Of a stretch of 64,000 bases of DNA, positions 42,863-53,943 are shown one piece after another. The stretch covers positions 124,001 to 188,000 of the forward strand of contig NZ_CP062976.1 of the NCBI RefSeq assembly GCF_014898075.1. The letters run 5' to 3'. The first letter of the stretch is position 1. Every line of letters starts with the position of its first letter. The DNA comes from Neisseria yangbaofengii (GTDB lineage Bacteria > Pseudomonadota > Gammaproteobacteria > Burkholderiales > Neisseriaceae). Below the pieces are notes generated by a model, which worked only from the letters and a program-made list of their open reading frames with translations, searched no databases and was not told the DNA's origin. The position numbers and the translations under genes were made by a program.

Positions 42863-43738
42863 ATGGCAGTAGGAAAAGAGATTCTCACCAAAATTCGCAG
42901 TGTTCAGAATACCCAAAAGATCACTAAAGCGATGCAGATGGTGTCTACCTCTAAAATGCGGAAGACTCAGGAACGGATGCGCCTGGCGCGTCCGTACGCC
43001 GAAAAAGTGCGGACGGTAATGAGCCATTTGGCACAAACTGAAACCGATCACGGCATTAAATTGTTGGAACCGCATCGCGAAGTACGCCGTGCCGGTTTCA
43101 TCTTGATGACAACTGATAAAGGTTTGTGCGGTGGTTTGAATGCCAACGTATTGAAGAAATTTTTGGCGCAAGTTCAAGAGTATCAGGAGCAGGACATTGA
43201 AGTTGATGTCGTGTGCCTGGGTAGTAAAGGGTTGGCTGCTTGCCAAAGCATCGGTTTGAATGTGATTGCCAGTGCAGTGAATTTGGGCGATACGCCTAAA
43301 ATGGAATTGTTGCTGGGTCCGTTGACCGAAATTTTCCAACGCTACGAAAAACATCAATTAGATGTGATTCACTTGGTGTATTCCGGTTTTGTGAATACAA
43401 TGCGCCAAGAGCCGCGTATGGAAGTATTGCTGCCTATCGGTCAAAACGAGATTGAACAAGTCAATCCCGATTCTCAATATGGTTGGGAATACCGTTATGA
43501 GCCGAACCCTGTCGCTGTATTGGAATATCTGGTTCGCCGCTATTTAGAATCTGTGGTTTATCAAGCATTGGCTGATAACATGGCATCTGAACAAGCCGCG
43601 CGTATGGTAGCGATGAAAGCAGCTACCGACAACGCAGGCAATGCCATCAAAGAGCTGCGCTTGGTGTACAACAAATCGCGTCAAGCTGCGATTACCACGG
43701 AATTGTCAGAAATTGTTGCAGGTGCAGCGGCTGTTTAG
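42863..43738 (+). CDS. atpG: ATP synthase subunit gamma
   Basis: 291 residues. Central rotor shaft; both terminal helices are conserved (KEILTKIRSVQNTQKITKAM and ATDNAGNAIKELRLVYNKSR). The TAG stop shares its last two bases with an uptake sequence (AGGCCGTCTGAA at 43737-43748). Confidence 0.97.
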   Translation: MAVGKEILTKIRSVQNTQKITKAMQMVSTSKMRKTQERMRLARPYAEKVRTVMSHLAQTETDHGIKLLEPHREVRRAGFILMTTDKGLCGGLNANVLKKFLAQVQEYQEQDIEVDVVCLGSKGLAACQSIGLNVIASAVNLGDTPKMELLLGPLTEIFQRYEKHQLDVIHLVYSGFVNTMRQEPRMEVLLPIGQNEIEQVNPDSQYGWEYRYEPNPVAVLEYLVRRYLESVVYQALADNMASEQAARMVAMKAATDNAGNAIKELRLVYNKSRQAAITTELSEIVAGAAAV

Positions 43739-43764
43739 GCCGTCTGAAACTGTACAGAAAATAG

Positions 43765-45171
<1,407 letters not shown>

Positions 45172-45181
45172 GGAGGCCGGC

Positions 45182-45607
45182 ATGAGCATCATGCAAGTTG
45201 AAGTGGTCAGTAGCGAACAAAACATCTATTCAGGCGAAGCCAGCTTTGTAGTGGTTCCGACTGTGCAAGGTGAACTCGGTATTTACCCGCGACACGAGCC
45301 GATCATGAGTTTGGTGCGTCCCGGTGCATTGCGTTTGACCGTACCGGGTCAGGCTGAAGAGGTGTTGGTTGCTGTTTCCGGCGGTTTGTTGGAAGTGCAG
45401 CCTGAGAAAATTACCGTATTGGCGGACGTTGCTGTCCGCAGTGCGGAGATGGATCAGGAGCGCGCGGAACAAGCCAAGAAAGCGGCAGAAGACCGTATTT
45501 CTAAGGCGCAAGATGATGAATCTTTGGCCAAAGCACATGCTGCTTTGGCTGCAGCCATCGCCCAGCTCAAAACCTTGGATTATCTTCGTTCGCAAAAAAA
45601 TAAATAA
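45182..45607 (+). CDS. atpC: ATP synthase subunit epsilon
   Basis: 141 residues. Beta-sandwich N-terminal domain (MQVEVVSSEQNIYSGEASFV, GELGIYPRHEPIMS) and a helical C-terminal domain that inhibits ATP hydrolysis in this family. Start could also be the ATG three codons later. Last gene of the operon. Confidence 0.96.
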   Translation: MSIMQVEVVSSEQNIYSGEASFVVVPTVQGELGIYPRHEPIMSLVRPGALRLTVPGQAEEVLVAVSGGLLEVQPEKITVLADVAVRSAEMDQERAEQAKKAAEDRISKAQDDESLAKAHAALAAAIAQLKTLDYLRSQKNK

Positions 45608-45620
45608 GCATCTTTGCTTC

Positions 45621-45650
45621 AAAAAAGCACGGTGGAAACCGTGCTTTTTT
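45621..45650 (+). terminator. Terminator of the ATP synthase operon
   Basis: AAAAAAGCACGGT pairs with ACCGTGCTTTTTT over a 4-base loop; the T run completes an intrinsic terminator. Confidence 0.93.
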
Positions 45651-45692
45651 ATTGCCTGAATTATGCCGGATAACAAGAAATTTTCCACTTTC

Positions 45693-46572
45693 TATAGCAA
45701 ATAAACCTATTCTTCGATACAATTCCACCATGGCCTATTCAGAAGACTTCAAACAACCCGTACTCAAAAACTCCGTCAAGGATGGACGATTCGCAGAGCC
45801 GCAAAAGAATTCGGCATCGCCATCTCCACCATCACGCTTTGGAAACGCCCTCCGGCTCCTCAAACCCCTCCGAAGCAACGGAAAACCCGCAAAATCAGCG
45901 CCCAAGCACTGCTCGAAGATGTTGAGCGTTATCCCGATGCCTATTGCTATGAAAGAGCGCAACGCTTTGGCTGTTCCCATACCGCCATACACAAAGCATT
46001 AAAGCGATACAACATCAGCTGCAAAAAAAGACCAACCGCCACCCGAAAGCCAACAGAGGGCTCAGAAAAAACTTCCTGAAGTTACTGCACCGCTACATCC
46101 GCCGTAACCGTCCGGTTGTTTATTTAGACGAGAGCGGATTCAGAACATCCTGTTACCGGCCTTACGCTTATGCGCCAAAAAGCCGGCGCTGTTATGCGCT
46201 CCATGATTGGCAGGGACATCATCAGACCAATGCCGTCGGAGCGTTATTTCACGGCAAACTGTTTGCCGTCGGTTTGTTTGATTGCAGTATTGACCGCCGA
46301 ATATTTGACGCTTGGGTGGAGCGGATTTTGATTCCGGAGCTGCCGCGAAACAGTGTGGTGGTAATGGATAATGCGACGTTTTATAAGGGGAGTGCTTTAA
46401 CGCTTCTGAAGGAGAAAGGCCATACTGTGTTATGGCTTCCGCCCTATCGCCCTGATCTGAATCGGATAGAGAAAAAGTGGGCTTGGATTAGAGGTGTTAG
46501 GAATCGGCTGCGAATTACGGATGTGGATTGGCTGTTTCAGGTGTGCATCGATAAATAAGTTTATTTGCTATA
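45693..46572 (+). mobile_element. IS630-family insertion sequence, copy 2
   Basis: 880 bp with the same ends as copy 1 (TATAGCAAAT...TTTGCTATA), one base shorter because of a deletion in the first frame. It has inserted into the older IS630-like remnant at 46573 onward, cutting that element's transposase after VVVMDNAAFHI. Confidence 0.88.
45730..46558 (+). pseudogene. IS630-family transposase, inactivated (copy 2)
   Basis: Same protein as copy 1, but one A is missing from the run after CTCAA at about 45766-45770, so the first frame goes wrong after MAYSEDFKQPVLK. The A7 frameshift run is kept. The second frame carries ATFYKG and YRPDLNRIEKKW in place of the ATFHKG and YSPDLNQIEKKW of copy 1. 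Confidence 0.85.
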
Positions 46573-47230
46573 TGAAATGCCGCATTGTCCATCACCACTA
46601 CACTTTTTGGTGGAAGTTGAGGTATCGGCAGCTGCTCTGTCCAAGTATCAAATATCCTGCTGTTGATGGCACAATCAAATAAACCGACTGCAAACAGTCT
46701 GCCTTCATACAGTGCACCAACAGCATTTGTTTGATGACATCCCTGCCGGTCATAAGTGCCGATACAGGGACGGCCTTTGGGTGCATAACCATAAGGGCGG
46801 TGAACAGAGACTCTGAATCCGCTTTCATCCAAGCAGACAATCGGGCGGCCTTTCAGATGAAAACGGTGTTTGCGTTTGATAAACCGTTTTCCGAGCCGGC
46901 TATCTGCTTTGGGATGTTTGTTAGTCTCTTTTTTGGCTGATACCGTATTTTTGTAATGCTTTATGGACGGCACTTTTGAACAGTTGAGCCGCTTTGCCCG
47001 TTCGGTACAATAGGCATCGGGGGATTGTTCGATATCCTGAAACAGTGCTTCTTTTGTGATTTTGAGGGGTTTTCTGTCTTTGGGATAGCCTTTGGGGATT
47101 AGATTCTTTTTCCATTTGAATACGGTATCGCTGCCGATGCCGGGTTCTTTAGCTACTTTACGGATGGAAAGACCTTGAGCTAGTTTGGCTAAGGCGAGGG
47201 TTGCGGAAGTCTGTTGAATAAGTCATAAAG
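46573..47230 (-). pseudogene. Remnant of a second, distinct IS630-family transposase
   Basis: Minus-strand pieces read LAKLAQGLSIRKVAKEPGIG, then ERAKRLNCSK, then (other frame) IVCLDESGFRVSVHRPYGYA and VGLFDCAINSRIFDTW, ending at VVVMDNAAFHI where copy 2 interrupts it. It is clearly related to, but well diverged from, copies 1-3. A frame change near 46975 and loss of the C-terminal third make it inactive. The 3' side of the lost part is not visible in the window. Confidence 0.8.
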
Positions 47231-47301
47231 GAAATTGTAATTTATATTGAGTGGATCGACTACACGCCTTCTGCTGTCCGGAATAAGTTTGTTACTGTAT
47301 T

Positions 47302-48182
47302 TATAGCAAATAAATTTATTTATCGATACACATCTGAAACAGCCAATCCACATCCGTAATTCGCAGCCGATTCCTAACACCTCTAATCCAAGCCCACTTT
47401 TTCTCTATCCGATTCAGATCAGGGCGATAGGGCGGAAGCCATAACACAGTATGGCCTTTCTCCTTCAGAAGCGTTAAAGCACTCCCCTTATAAAACGTCG
47501 CATTATCCATTACCACCACACTGTTTCGCGGCAGCTCCGGAATCAAAATCCGCTCCACCCAAGCGTCAAATATTCGGCGGTCAATACTGCAATCAAACAA
47601 ACCGACGGCAAACAGTTTGCCGTGAAATAACGCTCCGACGGCATTGGTCTGATGATGTCCCTGCCAATCATGGAGCGCATAACAGCGCCGGCTTTTTGGC
47701 GCATAAGCGTAAGGCCGGTAACAGGATGTTCTGAATCCGCTCTCGTCTAAATAAACAACCGGACGGTTACGGCGGATGTAGCGGTGCAGTAACTTCAGGA
47801 AGTTTTTTCTGAGCCCTCTGTTGGCTTTCGGGTGGCGATTGGTCTTTTTTTGTAGCTGATGTTGTATCGCTTTAATGCTTTGTGTATGGCGGTATGGGAA
47901 CAGCCAAAGCGTTGCGCTCTTTCATAGCAATAGGCATCGGGATAACGCTCAACATCTTCGAGCAGTGCTTGGGCGCTGATTTTGCGGGTTTTCCGTTGCT
48001 TCGGAGGGGTTTGAGGAGCCGGAGGGCGTTTCCAAAGCGTGATGGTGGAGATGGCGATGCCGAATTCTTTTGCGGCTCTGCGAATCGTCCATCCTTGACG
48101 GAGTTTTTTGAGTACGAGTTGTTTGAAGTCTTCTGAATAGGCCATGGTGGAATTGTATCGAAGAATAGGTTTATTTGCTATA
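47302..48182 (-). mobile_element. IS630-family insertion sequence, copy 3 (inverted)
   Basis: 881 bp, opposite in direction to copy 2 and 729 bases from it. Ends TATAGCAAATAAATTTATT and TTTATTTGCTATA. It truncates the IS481-like integrase that continues from 48183. Confidence 0.88.
47316..48145 (-). CDS. IS630-family transposase, two frames joined by -1 frameshift (copy 3)
   Basis: First frame ATG at 48145 to 47795 (116 residues, identical to copy 1 in length), A7 run at about 47845-47851, second frame ending at 47316. Both frames are open, so a fused protein can be made by the same -1 slip. It shares ATFYKG and YRPDLNRIEKKW with copy 2, so copies 2 and 3 are sisters; the loss of the normal Ser in the SPDLN motif may reduce activity. 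Confidence 0.78.
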
Positions 48183-48644
48183 CGTTTCGACACCAAATGG
48201 TCGCCCTTATCGCAGAATCAAAAGGCAACCGTTACCTGTTTGCCGCCATTGACAACTATTCCCGCGAGCTGTATGCAGCCGTTTTGCCTGACCGTACTGC
48301 CGCCGGTGCGGCCAAGTTGTTTTTGCATGATGTGATTGACTGTTGCTCGTATACCATTGAATGTGCCTACTCGGATAACGGTATGGAATATCGCGGTAAT
48401 GTGTCCCATCCTTTTGCGGTTTCCTGTGTGCAAAACAATATCGGCGTATTGCCCGACCGCAGACCAACGGTAAGGCGGAACAGGTAATGGAGATGCGGCA
48501 TGACAAGTTTCCGTTTGGGGATTCGGAACACGGCAAAAGGGGGCATTTTGTGAATTTTTATAATACGGTTAAGCCGCATAAGGGTTTGAAAAAGGATACG
48601 CCTTTCGAGGTTTTACAGGCTTATTTTTCTCAACCTGTTGTGTA
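48183..48644 (+). pseudogene. Truncated IS481-like integrase remnant
   Basis: C-terminal half of an integrase-core transposase: ESKGNRYLFAAIDNYSRELY, then ECAYSDNGMEYRG with the second catalytic Asp, then in other frames NGKAEQVMEMRHDKFPFGDS and HFVNFYNTVKPHKGLKKDTP, stop at 48642-48644. The N-terminus is removed by IS630 copy 3 and at least two frame changes are present. Confidence 0.78.
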
Positions 48645-48695
48645 AACAACGCGGTTGTTTCTTACACCTTATCATCAATAATCAATCAATAAAGA

Positions 48696-50756
48696 TTATT
48701 TACTGTACATTGCCCACAAATCTTCTTGCAGATTCACCAATGGTTCGCCTTCTGCGGCTTGAACGCGGATATACGAGCCGTCAGGTTGCATTTCCCATGC
48801 TTTGGTGTTGTCTTCCAATGCCATGGTTAAACCTTCGCGAATCACACGCGCTTTCAGCGTTGGGTGCAGAATCGGCGTGGCCACTTCGATACGGCGGAAG
48901 CAGTTGCGTCCCATCCAGTCGGCGCTGGAAATATAGGTATCTTCTTTGCCGCTGTTGTAGAAGTAGAAAATGCGAGAGTGTTCGAGCTGGCGGCCGACGA
49001 TGGAACGTACGCGGATGTTATCCGACAAGCCTTTCACTCCGGGGCGCAGAGTACACATGCCGCGCACAATCAGATCAATTTGCACACCGGCGGCGCTGGC
49101 TGCATACAAGGCTTCAATCACGGTCGGCTCAATCAAAGAATTCATCTTGGCAATGATTTTGGCCGGCTTGCCGGCGAGGGCGTTTTCCGTTTCCTGCCGA
49201 ATGCTGCTGATGATCATCGGATGCAGCGTAAACGGGCTTTGGTAAAGTTTATTCAGACGGCCCGGTTTGCCTAGACCGGTGATTTCCATAAATAAGGTGT
49301 TTACATCGGCGGTAATGGCGGCATCGTCGGTAATCAAGCCAAAGTCGGTGTAGATGCGCGATGTGCCTTGGTGATAGTTGCCTGTGCCCAAGTGCGCATA
49401 GCTTTTCAGACGGCCTTCTTCTCGGCGGATAATCAAGGCCATTTTGGCGTGCACTTTGTAACCTAATACGCCGTACACCACGTGTGCACCGGCGTTTTCC
49501 AATTGCTGCGCCCAGCTGACGTTGTTGGCTTCGTCGAAACGTGCCATCAATTCGACCACTACGGTCACTTGTTTGCCCGCCAAAGCGGCGCGCATGAGGG
49601 CTTTAACCAATTCGGAATTGCTGCCGGTGCGGTAAATCGTCATCTTTATGGCCAACACATCAGGATCGCTGGCCGCCTCGCGAATCATTTGAACCACCGG
49701 GTCAAACGACTGGTAAGGATGGTGCAGTAATATCGGGCCTTGCCTGGCTAAATCCAAAACAGAGCCGTTTTTTCCCAATTTTTTCAGACGGCCTGCGCTT
49801 GCCGGCGATGCAAATTTCAAATCGGGGCGATCTACCAAATCGGGCACGGCATTTAAGCGCACCAGATTGACCGGCCCTTTTACCTGATGCACTTCGGACG
49901 GTTTTAATTTGAATTGATCGAGCAGGAATTGGCAGATATGTTGCGGACAAGTATCAGCCACTTCCAAGCGCACACCGTCACCGTATTCGCGGTCGCGCAA
50001 TTCGCTCTGAATCGCGGTGCGCAGATTTTCCAAATCATCGTCGTCAACGGTCAAATCGCTGTCGCGCGTTAAGCGGAATTGGTGGCAGCCTTTGACTTCC
50101 ATGCCCAAAAACAGCTTGTGCACATGCGCGTGCAAAATAGACGACAGAAACACAAAGCCTTCATTGCCATCGCAAATTTCAGACGGCATTTTCACGACGC
50201 GCGGCAAAATGCGCGGCGCTTGCACAATCGCCATGCTGGATGGGCGGCCAAACGCATCCGTGCCTTCCAGTTCTACTGCGAAATTGAGGGATTTATTTAA
50301 TACGCGCGGGAAGGGATGCGACGGGTCAAGGCCGATGGGCGTCAAAATCGGCATCAATTCGTTGTCGAAATATTCGTTAATCCATTTTTGCTGCCCGGGC
50401 GTCCAAGTGTGGCGGCGGTAGAAATGGATGCCTTGCTTGGCCAATTCCGGCTGCAACACTTCGTTAAACAATGCGTATTGTTCTTCAATCAAGGCGTGTG
50501 CCTGCACAGAAACATCTTCAAGCGTTTCAGACGGCGTTTTGCCGTTGTCGAGCACAATATGCGGACGGAGTTTTTGGTCGCGTTTCAACGAAGCGACGCG
50601 CACTTCGAAAAACTCATCCAAGTTAGATGAAACGATGCACAAAAAACGCAAACGTTCCAACAGCGGTACGCTCGGATCTTGCGCTTGTGCCAATACGCGG
50701 CGGTTGAATTCGAGCAGGCTCAGCTCGCGGCAGAGAATACGGTTTTGGCCGGGCAT
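48696..50756 (-). CDS. ppk: Polyphosphate kinase PPK1
   Basis: 686 residues from the ATG at 50756, which has AGGGG 6 bases upstream; the ATG at 50777 has none. PPK1 builds inorganic polyphosphate from ATP. The catalytic His lies in YAHLGTGNYHQGTSRIYTD near residue 433 and the second conserved His in GRQLEHSRIFYF near 590. N-terminal RELSLLEFNRRVLAQA is typical. Runs toward the insertion-sequence nest, ending 51 bases from it. No terminator was seen between them. Confidence 0.96.
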   Translation of the reverse strand: MPGQNRILCRELSLLEFNRRVLAQAQDPSVPLLERLRFLCIVSSNLDEFFEVRVASLKRDQKLRPHIVLDNGKTPSETLEDVSVQAHALIEEQYALFNEVLQPELAKQGIHFYRRHTWTPGQQKWINEYFDNELMPILTPIGLDPSHPFPRVLNKSLNFAVELEGTDAFGRPSSMAIVQAPRILPRVVKMPSEICDGNEGFVFLSSILHAHVHKLFLGMEVKGCHQFRLTRDSDLTVDDDDLENLRTAIQSELRDREYGDGVRLEVADTCPQHICQFLLDQFKLKPSEVHQVKGPVNLVRLNAVPDLVDRPDLKFASPASAGRLKKLGKNGSVLDLARQGPILLHHPYQSFDPVVQMIREAASDPDVLAIKMTIYRTGSNSELVKALMRAALAGKQVTVVVELMARFDEANNVSWAQQLENAGAHVVYGVLGYKVHAKMALIIRREEGRLKSYAHLGTGNYHQGTSRIYTDFGLITDDAAITADVNTLFMEITGLGKPGRLNKLYQSPFTLHPMIISSIRQETENALAGKPAKIIAKMNSLIEPTVIEALYAASAAGVQIDLIVRGMCTLRPGVKGLSDNIRVRSIVGRQLEHSRIFYFYNSGKEDTYISSADWMGRNCFRRIEVATPILHPTLKARVIREGLTMALEDNTKAWEMQPDGSYIRVQAAEGEPLVNLQEDLWAMYSK

Positions 50757-50906
50757 AATTTTCCCCTGTTTGGGCATAAAATAAAGTCATTCATCGAATA
50801 TCAGTATAGCGCGTTTTCAGGGCGGTGTAACCGTAGCCGGTTGAGTTTGAATAGGCGCTAAACGGCAACGGGCAAGCATACCCAAGCTGTGTGAATCTTT
50901 GGTGAC

Positions 50907-51070
50907 AGGCCGTCTGAAACGCGGATGTTTTCAGACGGCCTAAATAGGTAGGTAAAACGGTGTGTTCGTGCCGGCCGGAAAATTCCTTTACAATGATTGA
51001 AATCTTTCCATTGCCAATGTTTTGTAATTTTTTCAGACGGCTTCATTGTGATTCATAGGCCGTCTGAAAG
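50907..51070. repeat. Uptake-sequence group between ppk and the MFS gene
   Basis: AGGCCGTCTGAA at 50907-50918 faces TTCAGACGGCCT at 50930-50941 (hairpin), and a second facing set, TTCAGACGGCTT near 51032 and AGGCCGTCTGAA near 51058, lies just before the MFS start. The whole region 50757-51086 has no gene. Confidence 0.7.
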
Positions 51071-51086
51071 TGACGAGAGTAACCTG

Positions 51087-52298
51087 ATGAATACATCCCG
51101 AACGCACCGATCCGCTGTCTTATCGCTCGGATTTTTATTGTTTGCCGTGGTCGTGTTGGCTGCCAACTTGCGCGCGCCTTTAGTGGCTTTGGGGCCAGTG
51201 GTCGGCTTTATCTGTGATGAACTTGGTGTATCCGGCTCGTTTATGGGCGTGGTTGCCGCCTTGCCGCTGCTGGCATTTGCCCTGTGTTCGCCCTTGGCCG
51301 CCGGGTTGGCGCAGCGTTTCGGCATTGAAAACGTGTTAATCGGTTCCATCGTGCTGATGATGGCGGGCATTGCCCTGCGCTCGGCGTATCCCTCCGCCGC
51401 GTTGCTGGTGTGGGGGACAGTCATCTTGTCTGCTGCGGTTGCGATGGGAAATGTGCTGCTGCCGGCTTTGGCCAAACGCAACCTGCCGACGCGGGTCAGC
51501 TTGGTGGTCGGTACGTTGTCGGCGGCGATGTCGGTGTCGGCTACTTTGGCGGCGGCATGGGCGGTGCCGTTGGCGCAATGGCAGAATTGGCGTTGGTCTC
51601 TGGGCGTGTGGTGGCTGTTTGCCGCTTTTGCTTTGGTGGTATGGTGTTTGGCACGCAAAAACCTGCGTACTAATGCGGTAGAGACACCGCAACAGCTTTC
51701 GGACGGCCTGAATGTATGGCTCTCGCCAACGGCATGGTGTATCAGCGCGTTTATGGGTATTCAGTCGCTGATGTTTTATTCGGTGGTGAGCTTTTTGCCG
51801 TCGGTGTTGGTCGAAAAGGGTATGACTGCTTTGGCGGCGGGCGGGTACAGTTCGCTGTTGCAAGTGGCTTCATTGGTAGGGGCATTGTCGATTGCCGCGC
51901 TGTTGGGCAAAACGTATAAAACGCAGCAAGTCATTTTAGCCGCGGCGTTGATTTTAACTGTCGGTATTGCCGGCATTTGGTTGGGCAATAAAGCGAGCAT
52001 ATGGCTGTGGGTGGTATGCACCGGATTTGGTGCCTCAGCCGTGTTTTCAGCGGCATTGATGCTGTTTGCCCTGCGCACCGATTCGCCACAACAGGCCGCT
52101 TCTTTGTCGGGTATGGCGCAGGCGGTGGGCTATTTGATTGCGGTTGCCGGGCCTTTGGGCATGGGTGTGCTGTATGACGTGTTCGGCTCTTGGTCGGCAT
52201 CGATGGGCTTTTTGACCGGCTTGATGGCGGTGGAGTGCCTGCTGGCTTGGTTTGCCGCCAATCCGAAAACGCTGGCGCAAATGAAAAAGCATTCATAG
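51087..52298 (+). CDS. MFS transporter of the CynX/NimT type
   Basis: 403 residues from the ATG at 51087 (MNTSRTHRSAVLSLGF); the open frame extends to 50997 but through an uptake sequence and without a ribosome site. Twelve membrane spans. NLRAPLVALGPVVG in span 1 and the WCISAFMGIQSLMFYSVVSFLP block at mid-protein are typical of the cyanate/nitroimidazole transporter branch. The substrate is not deducible. The stop TAG shares AG with an uptake sequence. Confidence 0.85.
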   Translation: MNTSRTHRSAVLSLGFLLFAVVVLAANLRAPLVALGPVVGFICDELGVSGSFMGVVAALPLLAFALCSPLAAGLAQRFGIENVLIGSIVLMMAGIALRSAYPSAALLVWGTVILSAAVAMGNVLLPALAKRNLPTRVSLVVGTLSAAMSVSATLAAAWAVPLAQWQNWRWSLGVWWLFAAFALVVWCLARKNLRTNAVETPQQLSDGLNVWLSPTAWCISAFMGIQSLMFYSVVSFLPSVLVEKGMTALAAGGYSSLLQVASLVGALSIAALLGKTYKTQQVILAAALILTVGIAGIWLGNKASIWLWVVCTGFGASAVFSAALMLFALRTDSPQQAASLSGMAQAVGYLIAVAGPLGMGVLYDVFGSWSASMGFLTGLMAVECLLAWFAANPKTLAQMKKHS

Positions 52299-52341
52299 GC
52301 CGTCTGAAAGGCGGCAGGTTGTTTTTTATTCCGAAACAACG

Positions 52342-52356
52342 GCTTTTTGCTATAAT
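52342..52356 (+). promoter_or_regulatory. Likely fabI promoter (extended -10)
   Basis: TTTTTGCTATAAT with TATAAT at 52351-52356 and TGC before it. No good -35. It lies 77 bases before the fabI start. Confidence 0.45.
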
Positions 52357-52432
52357 GCTCCGTTTGACATCTTTGCTTTCCGGTTGAGTGAAAGCAATTA
52401 ACAGTGCAACACCACACTTTAAAGGATAAAAA

Positions 52433-53218
52433 ATGGGTTTTTTGCAAGGTAAAAAAATTCTGATTACCGGTATGATTTCCGAGCGTTCGATTGCTTACGG
52501 CATCGCCAAAGCGTGCCGTGACCAAGGCGCGGAATTAGCGTTTACTTATGTTGTTGACAAATTGGAAGAGCGCGTGCGCAAAATGGCCGCCGAATTGGGC
52601 TCTGATTTGGTCTTCCGTTGCGATGTCAACAACGATGCCGAAGTAGAACAAGTGTTTGTCGACTTGGGCAAAAGCTGGAACGGCTTAGACGGCTTGGTGC
52701 ACGCTATTGCCTTTGCGCCGAAAGAAGCCTTGAACGGCGACTTCCTCGACAGCATCAGCCGCGAAGCTTTCAATACCGCGCACGAAACCTCTGCCTACAG
52801 CCTGCCGGCATTGGCGAAAGCCGCCCGTCCGATGATGAAAGGCCGCAATTCCGCCATCGTGGCGCTGAGCTACTTGGGTGCCGTGCGCGCGATTCCGAAC
52901 TACAACGTGATGGGTTTGGCCAAAGCCAGCCTGGAAGCCGCTATCCGCTTTACCGCTTCTGCCGTAGGCCGCGAAGGCATTCGTTGTAACGGTATTTCTG
53001 CCGGCCCAATCAAAACCCTGGCCGCTTCCGGCATTGCCGATTTCAGCAAGTTGTTGAGCCATGTAGCTTCGCAAAATCCGCTGGGTCGCAACGTAACCAT
53101 CGAAGAAGTGGGCAATGCCGCCGCATTCTTACTGTCGGACTTGGCTTCGGGCATCACCGGCGAAATCACTTATGTTGACGGCGGCTACAGCATCAATGCC
53201 TTGAGCGTGGAAGAATAA
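52433..53218 (+). CDS. fabI: Enoyl-ACP reductase FabI
   Basis: 261 residues. NADH-dependent last step of each fatty-acid elongation round and the triclosan target. The cofactor site [14 protein letters not shown] is near residue 13. The catalytic Tyr-x6-Lys is in [13 protein letters not shown] near residues 157-164, with the outer Tyr in [12 protein letters not shown]. Starts behind AAAGGA; followed by an uptake-sequence terminator. Confidence 0.97.
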   Translation: MGFLQGKKILITGMISERSIAYGIAKACRDQGAELAFTYVVDKLEERVRKMAAELGSDLVFRCDVNNDAEVEQVFVDLGKSWNGLDGLVHAIAFAPKEALNGDFLDSISREAFNTAHETSAYSLPALAKAARPMMKGRNSAIVALSYLGAVRAIPNYNVMGLAKASLEAAIRFTASAVGREGIRCNGISAGPIKTLAASGIADFSKLLSHVASQNPLGRNVTIEEVGNAAAFLLSDLASGITGEITYVDGGYSINALSVEE

Positions 53219-53228
53219 TAGTTACAAT

Positions 53229-53282
53229 AGGCCGTCTGAAAAGTGGTGTGAAAAAGTAACACCCTGATTTCAGACGGCCTTT
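53229..53282 (+). terminator. Terminator of fabI
   Basis: AGGCCGTCTGAA (53229-53240) and TTCAGACGGCCT (53269-53280), with an inner GGTGT/ACACC pairing and T residues after. Confidence 0.8.
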
Positions 53283-53433
53283 ATTTCATACGAGTGGCAT
53301 GTTATCCCCATTATTTGCAGGGTAAATACAAAATTTAACCCTTGTCAAAAAAAATTAACAAATAAAGCGTTATCATGCCAGACTTTGATTTAAAATCAGA
53401 GATTTATTAACACAGTTTTCAGGAGGTTAAGCA

Positions 53434-53874
53434 ATGTCTATTGCATCAGAATTTAAAGAGTTTATTATGCGCGGCAACGTAATCGACTTGGCAGTCGGTA
53501 TGGTTGTCGGCACAGCGTTCAGCGGTATCGTAAAATCATTGGTTGACGACGTGATTATGCCGCCAATCGGTATTTTGATCGGCGGTGTGGATTTCTCTAA
53601 CCTGTTCATCACCTTGAAAGAAGGCGTTCCGCCGGCAGGTGAAGCCGGCTACGCCACTTTGGAAGCGGCTAAAGCTGCCGGTGCGGTAACCGTAAACGTC
53701 GGTTTGTTCATCAATACCTTGATCAGCTTCCTGATTATTGCCTCTGCAATTTTCTGTGTGGTGAAATTGTTGAATTCAATGAAAAAAGCCGAAGCCCCTG
53801 CTGAAGAAGCACCGGCCGAACCGTCTGAAGAAGTATTGTTGTTGCGCGAAATCCGTGATTCTTTGAACAAATAA
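53434..53874 (+). CDS. mscL: Large-conductance mechanosensitive channel MscL
   Basis: 146 residues. Pentameric pressure-release channel of the inner membrane. The pore-lining span [20 protein letters not shown] (residues 15-34) and the second span near 85-105 are present, with the acidic C-terminal bundle. Starts behind AGGAGG. Confidence 0.97.
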   Translation: MSIASEFKEFIMRGNVIDLAVGMVVGTAFSGIVKSLVDDVIMPPIGILIGGVDFSNLFITLKEGVPPAGEAGYATLEAAKAAGAVTVNVGLFINTLISFLIIASAIFCVVKLLNSMKKAEAPAEEAPAEPSEEVLLLREIRDSLNK

Positions 53875-53892
53875 TCATCGGTTTACAGTTAT

Positions 53893-53932
53893 CAAAAATG
53901 CCGTCTGAAATTATTTTCAGACGGCATTTTTG
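53893..53932. terminator. Bidirectional terminator between mscL and hslO
   Basis: AAAAATGCCGTCTGAAA and TTTCAGACGGCATTTTT form a long inverted repeat built on the AT dialect of the uptake sequence, between two convergent genes. Confidence 0.9.
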
Positions 53933-53943
53933 TTTGATTAAGA

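Noticed and set aside
46494-46940. Plus-strand open frames crossing the end of IS630 copy 2
   Set aside because: They join unrelated sequence across an insertion junction and are antisense to the older IS630 remnant.
45693-48182. Composite transposon carrying a cargo gene
   Set aside because: The DNA between the inverted IS630 copies is only another decayed transposase, with no cargo.
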